From NCBI GenBank assembly GCA_945928575.1, contig CAMENP010000012.1, forward strand, positions 1-64,000: a DNA stretch of 64,000 nt, written 5' to 3'. This stretch comes from an uncultured Butyrivibrio sp. (lineage in GTDB: Bacteria > Bacillota > Clostridia > Lachnospirales > Lachnospiraceae). This document shows, piece by piece, positions 35,601-42,188 of the stretch. Below the pieces are notes generated by a model. The model had not been told where the DNA came from and made no database searches. It saw only the letters and a program-made list of their open reading frames with translations. Position 1 is the stretch's first letter. Every line of letters starts with the position of its first letter. A program made the position numbers and the translations under genes.

Positions 35601-35973
35601 CTTCGCTTACAAAGCCTTGATTTCTGCCCGGTTTAATGATCTTAAGCTCATCTTTCACCGAATCCATTGTCTTACGTATAACAAGATTCTTACCGGTATC
35701 GTCTATACTCTTGGCCGGTGATATTCCCAGCTCATCAAAAATCCTGTAGCACATCCGGCCAAATGTGAGCACATCAATATTAAACATTCCTCCGTTCGGA
35801 TGCATACGCACCAGATCTTTCTGAGCCTGCATTGATGACTGCTCCGGCACAACCACTATGTATTTGCGGTTCGCATCTTCATAATTCTCAACCGCGTCTT
35901 TAATTATCGTATCATATAATTTATATGTCTTGCCATATCCTGAAGCGCCCATCAGAAGTTTAAGTTTCATCAT
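32647..35973 (-). CDS. addB: AddB, helicase-nuclease subunit B
   Basis: Partner of AddA in end resection. 1108 residues. The N-terminal helicase-like domain has an intact Walker A (GASGYGKT). The C-terminal RecB-like nuclease has VKVIDYKSGK. The four iron-sulphur cysteines are visible: one in the FAGCAFEHF segment before the nuclease, and the C-terminal CDYCPYGGIC cluster. GGAGGAAG precedes the first of two ATGs. First gene of addB-addA-subtilase; divergent from the small FMN-binding-like gene. Confidence 0.95.
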   Translation of the reverse strand: MMKLKLLMGASGYGKTYKLYDTIIKDAVENYEDANRKYIVVVPEQSSMQAQKDLVRMHPNGGMFNIDVLTFGRMCYRIFDELGISPAKSIDDTGKNLVIRKTMDSVKDELKIIKPGRNQGFVSEVKSMVSELKQYGVRPDGLEEIAGKIEAGDRLKQKLIDISRIYKAFEEYINGRYTTVEDRPEAMLAVMERSGFFKGADVVFDGFTGFTPVQYKIIEKIMKVARQVTITVTLPDDEPYNVIYGDEDLFAMSKTMISKAVGIAQECGAETEYARIEADYDKFRFAKSDALKFLERNIFRYNGKKFDKPTEDIRFARPDNPADELVCTASDILKQVREKGLRFRDIAVVVGDMEMYADDAVRIFTESGVPFFVDAKRNIMGNPMVEYVRSAIEIIASNYSYESVFRFLKNGLCDIAKDDVDITENYVIAYGIRGYKAWNGNFVRKYPGKEKNMTTVNAVRKMLVDKIKILYDAFSDKEAAAGNYVRAIYDFMEQENLYDKMENFAADMEETAGNDMYMRAKADGYRQVYAGVMGLLDQMYALMGDEKISVSDLAQILDAGFEEIKVGIIPPSVDCVTLGDIERTRLEHVKMLYILGVNEGVIPKLSASKGVLSDNERKVLGDNKIELSPTPRERIFIQNFYLYLNMTEPECGLYLMSHRFDNAGKECRASRVYTMVESMYPGVKAENVKSAMAHITSADAGRHMITDSTDMLMYYMTHEPYKKEVDRLIEVFAAEEEPDSLTRKASEELYAELKTGSISRIEKFAGCAFEHFAGYGLELEERRMYELNAADMGVVFHRAIEIISVRLKSEGRTFADLTDEEIYRVAETAVMDASVDFSQSYFSDNSTNAYMKKRIIDMTARTVWALGRQLKAGIFKPVEFEENFYQKEGDVLIKGKIDRVDIAEENDKIHVKVIDYKSGKNEFSADKLYVGLKLQLMLYLDAMLKKAAGKYPDKQIIAAGAFYNHIDNPIIAGDRDQSAGHYEKALLESMRPGGVVSVESVYLMDDWDEGKSLCTPASKRYGKLALGKNVFTDGQLRCLADYAAKKLAGLEHEIQEGNVKAEPYEGECDYCPYGGICHMGSDMPNARQIPKISGKEDMWQQFGYREED

Positions 35974-36061
35974 CTTCCTCCATCATGCCCATATGTCAAA
36001 AAAAAGTAATATTTCCCTTCACCGCCTAATATTCTGTATTAATCAGATATGGGAGTTTTCC

Positions 36062-36499
36062 ATGAGTTCCAAAACCAAAATACTTGTCGTAAAATTAAAA
36101 GAAATCATTTACACAGTTCTCTTTGTCGTTCTGGGAATAATTTTAATTGTCCTGCTTTTTATTTTAATAACAGGCAAGTCCCATAAAAAGGACACGTCAC
36201 CCGTCTCGGTCACAACTTATTCGCCCGGCGTCTACACTTCCTCCATTGTCCTCGCGTCCAACCCGGTCGACATTGAAGTGGTCGTCGATGACACCCAGAT
36301 CAAATCCATAAATCTCGTAAACCCATCCGAGTCTGTCGAGACTATGTACCCGCTCATCTCATCCTCCTTAAGTGACATTGCCTCCCAGGTAATTAAGAAT
36401 AATTCAACTGAAAATATTACATATTCCCAGGATGCACGTTACACATCCATCGTCCTGATCGGCGCCATTAACGATGCCCTTGAAAAAGCAAAAAGATAA
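36062..36499 (+). CDS. Membrane-anchored FMN-binding-like protein (145 aa)
   Basis: One membrane segment (about 15-40) precedes an extracytoplasmic domain of about 100 residues (YSPGVYTSSIVL, INLVNPSESVETMYPLI) of a clostridial family related in layout to FMN_bind domains; the cofactor threonine motif is not obvious. GGGAG precedes the ATG; the longer frame overlaps the addB start region. The stop is followed within 6 nt by the duplicated 5' arm of repeat element B. Third positions are C-rich, as in the binding-protein gene before element A. Confidence 0.65.
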   Translation: MSSKTKILVVKLKEIIYTVLFVVLGIILIVLLFILITGKSHKKDTSPVSVTTYSPGVYTSSIVLASNPVDIEVVVDDTQIKSINLVNPSESVETMYPLISSSLSDIASQVIKNNSTENITYSQDARYTSIVLIGAINDALEKAKR

Positions 36500-36504
36500 A
36501 ATGC

Positions 36505-36536
36505 GCCCTTGGCATAAGTCTCCGTCGACACCCACT
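36505..36536 (+). repeat. Duplicated 5' arm of element B (32 bp)
   Basis: GCCCTTGGCATAAGTCTCCG at 36505 is repeated exactly at 36537, where it forms the basal 5' arm of element B. It is the counterpart of the 44 bp arm duplication next to element C. Confidence 0.85.
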
Positions 36537-36663
36537 GCCCTTGGCATAAGTCTCCGTCGGCACGCTTTCGCTTGGTTGCACGCGCAACGGCTGCTAAAAT
36601 CCGTCTCCGACGGATTAAGCACCGGCGTGTGCAAACAGCCGCGGAGGACTTATGCCTGCGGGC
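36537..36663 (+). repeat. Structured repeat element, copy B
   Basis: 127 nt. GCCC-TT-GGCATAAGTC pairs with GACTTATGCC-TGC-GGGC, then TCCG/CGGA (one bulged G), CGG/CCG (one bulged T), and the apical hairpin 36576-36634 identical to copy A except that the bulged A is C. In the basal stem A has CCC/GGG where B has GTC/GAC, so pairing is kept by paired changes. It lies 37 nt behind the stop of the FMN-binding-like gene, in the same orientation. Confidence 0.85.
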
Positions 36664-36894
36664 TTAACGATGGACCCGGGTGGTACTTATTCGCAGGCGG
36701 TACACGGGGGATATAATTCACGCGGCGTTACGTTTCCGCACGGTCGCGGGTATTTCCGCGGGATTTTTCCCCCTGTACCCGCGCGGGGGCGATTTTCCGC
36801 ACGGCCGCGGGTATGTAATAAGGATTCCACCACGCCTTCGGCGCGGTCCCCCTTGTTACGCTTTCGCGCGGTTTTCTTTTCATATTATACCACC
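36664..36894. other. GC-rich non-coding remainder of the second repeat island
   Basis: No gene. It contains ATATAATTCACGCGGCG (shared with the 11.8 kb repeats) and CCTGTACCCGCGCGG (shared with the array at 1-200), and several GC-rich palindromic blocks such as GCCTTCGGCGC. Confidence 0.6.
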
Positions 36895-36923
36895 TTGTTT
36901 TTTCTTTAACAATATTCTATAAT
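36895..36923 (+). promoter_or_regulatory. Promoter of nadE
   Basis: TTGTTT (36895-36900), 17 bp, TATAAT (36918-36923), about 30 nt before the start codon. Confidence 0.8.
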
Positions 36924-36959
36924 AACAGCAGTTTATTATTGATTTTGCTGGAGGTTATG

Positions 36960-38891
36960 ATGAGAGACGGTTTTGTTAAATGTGCGGCGATGATTCCTTC
37001 GATCAAGGTTGCAGATTGCGCGAATAATGAGGCAGAGATTATTAAGTTAATGGATGAAGCTGCTGCATCGGGAGCGAAAGTTGTTGTTTTTCCGGAATTA
37101 TGTATCACAGGTTACACATGCGGCGATTTGTTTTTGCAGGACAGCCTTCTTAACGGCGCACTGGCAAGTCTTATACAGATTGCGAAACACTCTGAAGGGC
37201 TCGATATGATTGCTTTTGTCGGACTTCCGTTTATGTATGGCAATAAGCTTTATAATGTGGCTGCAGCGGTATGCGGCGGCAGAATTATGGGAATTACGCC
37301 GAAGACACACTTGCCTAATTACTCGGAATTTTATGAGGTAAGGCATTTTAATCCGGCGCCGGAGGATGTGTCCATGATCAAAATCGCCGGACTGGATTAC
37401 GAAATTCCGTTTGGAAGCCACATTCTGTACAGATGCATTACGATGCCTCAGCTTGTTATTGCCGCTGAGATTTGCGAAGATGTATGGGTAAGCAATCCGC
37501 CTTCAATTTCACATACGCTTGCAGGTGCTACAATGATCGTTAACTGCTCGGCAAGCGACGAGACGACCGGAAAGGACATATACCGCAGGGAACTCATCTC
37601 CGGGCAGTCGGCAAGACTTGTGTGCGCATATGTGTATTGCAATGCGGGTGACGGTGAATCGACACAGGACCTTGTGTTCGGCGGGCAGAGCATCATCGCC
37701 GAGAACGGAAACGTACTTGCCGAGTCAAGGCGTTTTATCAATGAATCGGTATATGCCGATGCGGACCTTGGAAGAATCACAAGCGAACGCAGAAGAATGA
37801 CCACTTTTTATCATGATACGGAACTTGAAAATGAATATGTGAATGTTGATTTCAAATTAAATGCTACAGAATGTAAGATAATGAGGAAATATAACATAAC
37901 GCCTTTCGTACCGTCTGATAAATCCGACAGGGACCGAAGATGTGAGGAAATCCTTACGATTCAGGCAATGGGGCTTAAGAAAAGGCTTGCACATACGGGT
38001 GCGCGCAATGCCGTGATCGGAATTTCGGGCGGACTCGATTCTACACTTGCATTGCTTGTAACGGTTAAAGCTTTTGATATGCTTTCGATACCGCGGGCAG
38101 ATATAACCGCAGTCACGATGCCATGTTTCGGAACGACCGACAGAACTTACAATAACGCCTGCCGGCTTGTGCACAGCCTTGGAGCATCGTTAAAAGAAGT
38201 AAATATCAAGGAAGCTGTCAATATACATTTCCGGGACATAAATCATGATCCGGATGTTCATGATGTAACATATGAGAATTGTCAGGCAAGGGAAAGAACA
38301 CAGGTACTTATGGATATTGCCAACCAGAGCGGCGGTATGGTAATAGGAACCGGCGATATGTCGGAGCTGGCACTTGGATGGGCCACATATAACGGAGATC
38401 ATATGTCGATGTACGGTGTTAACTGTTCGATTCCGAAGACGCTGGTCCGACATCTTGTAAGATATTACGCCGATACGTGCGATGATGAATCGCTCTCGGC
38501 CGTTTTGCTTGATGTACTTGACACTCCTGTGAGCCCGGAGCTTCTGCCGCCTGTGGACGGTGTTATTGCACAGAAAACCGAGGATATCGTAGGACCATAT
38601 GAACTGCATGACTTTTTTATGTATTATATATTAAGATTTGGATATACACCTTCTAAAATTTACAGGATCGCATGTAATGCCTTTGTAAATTTTTACGATA
38701 AAGATACTATCCTCAAATGGCTTAAGATTTTTTACAGAAGGTTTTTTGCACAGCAATTCAAGCGCTCATGTCTGCCGGACGGACCTAAGGTCGGTTCTGT
38801 TGCCGTGTCACCGAGGGGCGATTTAAGGATGCCAAGCGATGCATCTGCTGCAATCTGGCTTAAAGAACTCGACAGTCTGGACAATAAATAA
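36960..38891 (+). CDS. nadE: Glutamine-dependent NAD+ synthetase
   Basis: Amidates nicotinic acid adenine dinucleotide to NAD+, using ammonia tunnelled from glutamine. 643 residues. The N-terminal nitrilase-like glutaminase has the Glu in VVFPELCITGYTCGDLF, Lys in PKTHLPNY and the nucleophilic Cys in AAEICEDVW. The C-terminal synthetase has the pyrophosphate loop GISGGLDST and GTGDMSELALGW. I choose the second of two adjacent ATGs, 5 nt from GGAGG; the first would be only 2 nt away. Single-gene unit with a long bidirectional terminator. Confidence 0.96.
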   Translation: MRDGFVKCAAMIPSIKVADCANNEAEIIKLMDEAAASGAKVVVFPELCITGYTCGDLFLQDSLLNGALASLIQIAKHSEGLDMIAFVGLPFMYGNKLYNVAAAVCGGRIMGITPKTHLPNYSEFYEVRHFNPAPEDVSMIKIAGLDYEIPFGSHILYRCITMPQLVIAAEICEDVWVSNPPSISHTLAGATMIVNCSASDETTGKDIYRRELISGQSARLVCAYVYCNAGDGESTQDLVFGGQSIIAENGNVLAESRRFINESVYADADLGRITSERRRMTTFYHDTELENEYVNVDFKLNATECKIMRKYNITPFVPSDKSDRDRRCEEILTIQAMGLKKRLAHTGARNAVIGISGGLDSTLALLVTVKAFDMLSIPRADITAVTMPCFGTTDRTYNNACRLVHSLGASLKEVNIKEAVNIHFRDINHDPDVHDVTYENCQARERTQVLMDIANQSGGMVIGTGDMSELALGWATYNGDHMSMYGVNCSIPKTLVRHLVRYYADTCDDESLSAVLLDVLDTPVSPELLPPVDGVIAQKTEDIVGPYELHDFFMYYILRFGYTPSKIYRIACNAFVNFYDKDTILKWLKIFYRRFFAQQFKRSCLPDGPKVGSVAVSPRGDLRMPSDASAAIWLKELDSLDNK

Positions 38892-38895
38892 AATA

Positions 38896-38980
38896 ACTCC
38901 GGAAACACGATTTGTAATATACCGGTCTGCCAGAACAGACGATTTATTGACGGTATGTCGTGTTTCCGGAGTTTTTATAT
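38896..38980. terminator. Bidirectional terminator with internal hairpins
   Basis: CTCCGGAAACACGA pairs perfectly over 14 bp with TCGTGTTTCCGGAG and is followed by TTTTT on the plus strand. The large loop itself holds ATACCG/CGGTAT and GTCTG/CAGAC stems. It separates the convergent nadE and small lipoprotein genes. Confidence 0.85.
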
Positions 38981-39276
38981 TATCTGATAATATCGTCAAC
39001 CATTGTAGCTGCGTCATCCACTAAAGTTTCTGCTTTATCAGCAGCATCCTCAATGATTCCGTTTCCGTTACTTCCGTTTCCGGATGTCTGTGTCTGATTG
39101 TTTGTATGTCCGTTTGTCTCCTTTGTGGCAGAAGTTGTCTGCTGTTGCTGCTTGGTTGATTCTGCACCAGTTGTCTGTTGACTGCTCCCGTTGGAATCGT
39201 CATTGCCGCACCCCACAACGCCTACGGCGCACATTGCCATTATCACACATAGTAATATAGTTTTTATCTTTTTCAT
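38980..39276 (-). CDS. Small low-complexity lipoprotein (98 aa)
   Basis: A signal peptide with lipobox V-V-G-C is followed by a linker of about 45 residues rich in Gln, Thr, Ser, Asn and Gly, and a short acidic amphipathic helix at the C-terminus (IIEDAADKAETLVDDAATMVDDIIR). AAAGGAG lies before the ATG; the longer frame has no support. The helix may associate with membrane or a partner protein. Function unknown. Confidence 0.75.
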   Translation of the reverse strand: MKKIKTILLCVIMAMCAVGVVGCGNDDSNGSSQQTTGAESTKQQQQTTSATKETNGHTNNQTQTSGNGSNGNGIIEDAADKAETLVDDAATMVDDIIR

Positions 39277-39324
39277 AATAATGCTCCTTTTTTTGATTTT
39301 GTGATTAGTATTGGCATAACAGGG

Positions 39325-39370
39325 CAAAAAAATACTCCGATTTTATTTTTTATAAAATCAGAGTATTATT
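39325..39370 (-). terminator. Terminator of dapA-dapB
   Basis: On the minus strand AATACTCTGATTTTA pairs with TAAAATCGGAGTATT and is followed by seven T, just after dapB. Confidence 0.85.
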
Positions 39371-39385
39371 TATTATAATATCAAA

Positions 39386-40141
39386 TTAACCGATTACTTC
39401 TTTCATGGTATATAATCCGGCAGGTTTACCGGCAAGGAACTTGGCAGCTTCAATAGCGCCCTTGGCAAATACCGACTTTGAATATGCCGTATGTTTAAAC
39501 TCGATTACCTCGTCTTCACCGGCAAAAATAACTTCATGCTCACCGACGATCGTTCCGCCCCTGACAGCACTTATTCCGATCTCATTCTTCGGGCGCATGG
39601 CGCGGTCCCCGCTCCTGTCATACTTGTAAGAATACGGCTCTGCAAGGCTCTCATTGATGGCATCGGCAAGTGCGATAGCCGTTCCGCTGGGCGCATCAAG
39701 CTTAAAATGATGATGTTTCTCAACTATTTCAATATCAAATCCCGCATCGGCAAGAAGCGGTGCAACTGATTTAAGTACCTTGAACAATGTATTGATTCCG
39801 AGTGACATATTGGCTGAACGGAGTACCGGTGTCACTTTGGAAACCTCAGACACTCTCGCAATCTGTTCATCGCTCAGTCCGGTTGTGCAAAGCACAAGAG
39901 GCATATGCGTGGTTTCACAATAATCAAGAAGGCCGTCAATTGCTTTGGCTGAAGCGAAATCTATAATAACATCCGCTTCGACGTCGCAGTCATTAAGATT
40001 GGAAAATACCGGATATGAATTATGTCCGTCGTCAAATACATCTATACCGGCAACAATTTCAATATTATCATCAGCAGCGGCAAGACCTGTTATTACCTGT
40101 CCCATTTTACCGTTGCATCCGTGCATTATAGCTCTGACCAT
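39386..40141 (-). CDS. dapB: 4-hydroxy-tetrahydrodipicolinate reductase
   Basis: Second committed step of lysine and diaminopimelate synthesis: NAD(P)H-dependent reduction of the DapA product. 251 residues with the N-terminal nucleotide-binding HGCNGKMG and the active-site EKHHHFKLDAPSGTA, including the catalytic His pair and Lys. The start is the ATG after AGAGGTG; the longer frame is dropped. It lies 19 nt behind dapA under the same lysine riboswitch and supplies precursors for peptidoglycan as well as lysine. Confidence 0.97.
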   Translation of the reverse strand: MVRAIMHGCNGKMGQVITGLAAADDNIEIVAGIDVFDDGHNSYPVFSNLNDCDVEADVIIDFASAKAIDGLLDYCETTHMPLVLCTTGLSDEQIARVSEVSKVTPVLRSANMSLGINTLFKVLKSVAPLLADAGFDIEIVEKHHHFKLDAPSGTAIALADAINESLAEPYSYKYDRSGDRAMRPKNEIGISAVRGGTIVGEHEVIFAGEDEVIEFKHTAYSKSVFAKGAIEAAKFLAGKPAGLYTMKEVIG

Positions 40142-40160
40142 TTTCAACACCTCTGTTATC

Positions 40161-41045
40161 TTATAATATTCCGTAATTCTTCATTGCATTCTTAAGAGTC
40201 TCAAGATTCTTAGGATCCATAGGTGAAAGAGGCATTCTCAACGGACCTACTTCCATTCCCATAAGGTTCATGGCATGCTTAACAGGAATCGGGTTAACCT
40301 CACAGAAAAGTGCCTTTATAAGCTCTATTGCCTCAAGCTGTTTGCGGCATGCACTCTTAACATCGCCGGCAAGATAATCTGCTGCAATTTCATGTGCCTG
40401 TCTAGGTGCCACATTTGAAAGTACTGAGATAACGCCCTTGCCGCCAAGTGACATGATAGGAACGATCTGATCGTCATTACCTGAATACAGATCAATTCTT
40501 CCGTCCATTATGCTCATAAGCATCGCTACCTGTGAAAGATCTCCGGATGCTTCTTTAATTCCGACTACATTGGAAGCTTCCTTGCATATAGCCGCAACTG
40601 TCTCCGGCTTAATGTTACATCCTGTTCTGCTCGGAACATTATAAAGAATTATAGGGAGCTTAACCGAATCAGCCACAGCCTTAAAATGACCTACAAGGCC
40701 TGCCTGTGTCGCCTTATTGTAATACGGTGTAACGCAAAGAAGTGCATCTGCTCCGACATTCTGTGCTTCCTGTGAAAGCTCTATTGCGGAACTTGTACAG
40801 TTGGAACCTGTTCCCGCAATTACCGGGATTCTGTGCTTAACCTGGTCGACACAGAACTTAATGACATCAATGTGTTCCTCATTGGAAAGTGTCGCAGCCT
40901 CACCAGTTGTACCGCAGATAATGATACTGTCTGTCTGATTGGCTATCTGATTCTCAATTACTTGTGCAAGCTTCTCGTAATTAACGCTTCCATCCTCATG
41001 CATAGGTGTAATAAGTGCAACACCTGCTCCTGTAAATACTGACAT
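40161..41045 (-). CDS. dapA: 4-hydroxy-tetrahydrodipicolinate synthase
   Basis: Condenses pyruvate with aspartate semialdehyde, the first committed step to diaminopimelate and lysine. 294 residues, TIM-barrel. GTTGEAATL binds substrate, Tyr in LYNVPSRTG and the Schiff-base Lys in VGIKEASGD are present. AGGAGG precedes the ATG. A lysine riboswitch plus intrinsic terminator precedes the gene, so its transcription should fall when lysine is abundant. Heads the dapA-dapB unit. Confidence 0.98.
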   Translation of the reverse strand: MSVFTGAGVALITPMHEDGSVNYEKLAQVIENQIANQTDSIIICGTTGEAATLSNEEHIDVIKFCVDQVKHRIPVIAGTGSNCTSSAIELSQEAQNVGADALLCVTPYYNKATQAGLVGHFKAVADSVKLPIILYNVPSRTGCNIKPETVAAICKEASNVVGIKEASGDLSQVAMLMSIMDGRIDLYSGNDDQIVPIMSLGGKGVISVLSNVAPRQAHEIAADYLAGDVKSACRKQLEAIELIKALFCEVNPIPVKHAMNLMGMEVGPLRMPLSPMDPKNLETLKNAMKNYGIL

Positions 41046-41086
41046 AATTATCCTCCTGAAATATCATATACATTATGTATTTTACG

Positions 41087-41115
41087 CAAAAACAGAGCCA
41101 GCAGGACGCCGGCTC
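41087..41115 (-). terminator. Riboswitch-controlled terminator before dapA
   Basis: GAGCC-GGC pairs with GCT-GGCTC on the minus strand and is followed by GTTTTTG, about 40 nt before the dapA ATG. It is the expression platform of the lysine riboswitch. Confidence 0.85.
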
Positions 41116-41146
41116 ATAAAGTCATACTCTTATTAAAAAGATACTT

Positions 41147-41310
41147 TAGTAGCTCTCCATCCTGTGATGACAGTAATATGACTCTTAATCATATTCCCAG
41201 CGCACACAGCCTCAGGATCTGTGCCGCTTCGGCACTGCTGCCTTTCATTCATGCTCATCTATGCCTGACATATCACATAAATTACTAATATACAGTGCGA
41301 CCTCTACTTA
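41147..41310 (-). ncRNA. Lysine riboswitch (L box) upstream of dapA
   Basis: The minus strand matches the L-box core in order: AGTAGAGGTCGC at the 5' end, ATTAGTAA, GAATGAAAGG, TGCCGAAGC, GCTGGGAATATGATTAAG, and the closing AGAGCTACT that pairs with the 5' AGTAG (P1). Lysine binding should stabilise P1 and let the downstream terminator form, lowering dapA-dapB transcription. Confidence 0.95.
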
Positions 41311-41336
41311 ATGTTTCTGTTCTTGTTATTACTGAC

Positions 41337-41365
41337 AGTTTAACATTCATGACGATAATAGTCAA
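41337..41365 (-). promoter_or_regulatory. Promoter of the riboswitch-dapA-dapB unit
   Basis: On the minus strand TTGACT (complement of 41360-41365), 17 bp, TAAACT (complement of 41337-41342). The predicted start is about 20 nt before the riboswitch. Confidence 0.75.
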
Positions 41366-41375
41366 TATGTTTTAT

Positions 41376-42005
41376 TCAATCGTCAATAAATTCAATCTTG
41401 CTTACCGAAACTTCATAAGCAACTCTTTTTTCACTCTCCTCATCATTGATGCGCTTGGTATACTCACGGCTCTGTATCCGGCCGTTAATCTGTATATGTG
41501 CACCTACTTCAAAGCCCGCCGCAAAACGTGCGTTTCTCCCCCAGGCTATACATGGAATGTAATCTGATTTACCGTATGGTCTGTTGACTGCGATAAGAAT
41601 ATCGGCGATCTCCCTTCCAAGCGGAGTCTTGCGGTAAATCGGCGGCTTGCATATGTACCCGTCAAGGAAAATCTGATTCGTACTCGTCTCCTCGTCATAA
41701 TCCTCGATAAACTGAAGCTCCCTGACAAAAATAGAAAGCACAAGCCTGTTCTTGGTCTCCTCATGTCTGTTGTACGAACGGAACTGTCCCTGGGCTTCTA
41801 TCATCGTGCCTCTTAAATCCTCCGTCACATCAACTAATCTCTCCGAAACCATAAGCGGAATTACATCCACACTGTTACTTAAGCGGTTTACGGAAATATC
41901 GACCGTGTAAAAGCCCTCTCCGTATACCTCGTGGCTGAACTGAAATTCAGAAACCACCTCGCCTATAATTGTAACTTTGTTGTTTTCAATAACCTTATCA
42001 ACCAT
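41376..42005 (-). CDS. Tandem OB-fold single-stranded DNA-binding-like protein
   Basis: 209 residues made of two SSB-like OB folds of about 100 residues each. The C-terminal one (NQIFLDGYICKPPIYRKTPLGREIADILIAVNRPYGKSDYIPCIAWGRNAR) is clearly SSB/PriB-like; the N-terminal one is more diverged. The acidic SSB tail is only short (EFIDD). A GGGAG site precedes the ATG. Relatives are common in Lachnospiraceae beside, not instead of, a normal SSB, so a specialised repair or replication role is likely. Confidence 0.85.
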   Translation of the reverse strand: MVDKVIENNKVTIIGEVVSEFQFSHEVYGEGFYTVDISVNRLSNSVDVIPLMVSERLVDVTEDLRGTMIEAQGQFRSYNRHEETKNRLVLSIFVRELQFIEDYDEETSTNQIFLDGYICKPPIYRKTPLGREIADILIAVNRPYGKSDYIPCIAWGRNARFAAGFEVGAHIQINGRIQSREYTKRINDEESEKRVAYEVSVSKIEFIDD

Positions 42006-42118
42006 TCTTCTGTTTCTCCCTTCTGTTTATTCCGCGGCATTTTATATGCCTGCGTTCGTTGCTTGATAACTTTATCAATATATAATATGCGCCATATTTC
42101 GATTTTAGCACAAAAATA

Positions 42119-42146
42119 TTGTAAAATCAAAAATTTGTGATAAAAT
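42119..42146 (+). promoter_or_regulatory. Candidate promoter of typA
   Basis: TTGTAA (42119-42124), 16 bp, TAAAAT (42141-42146), about 43 nt before the start codon. Confidence 0.55.
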
Positions 42147-42188
42147 ATTATGGTTGCATATGTCTATTTATATTATCGGAGGTTTTAT

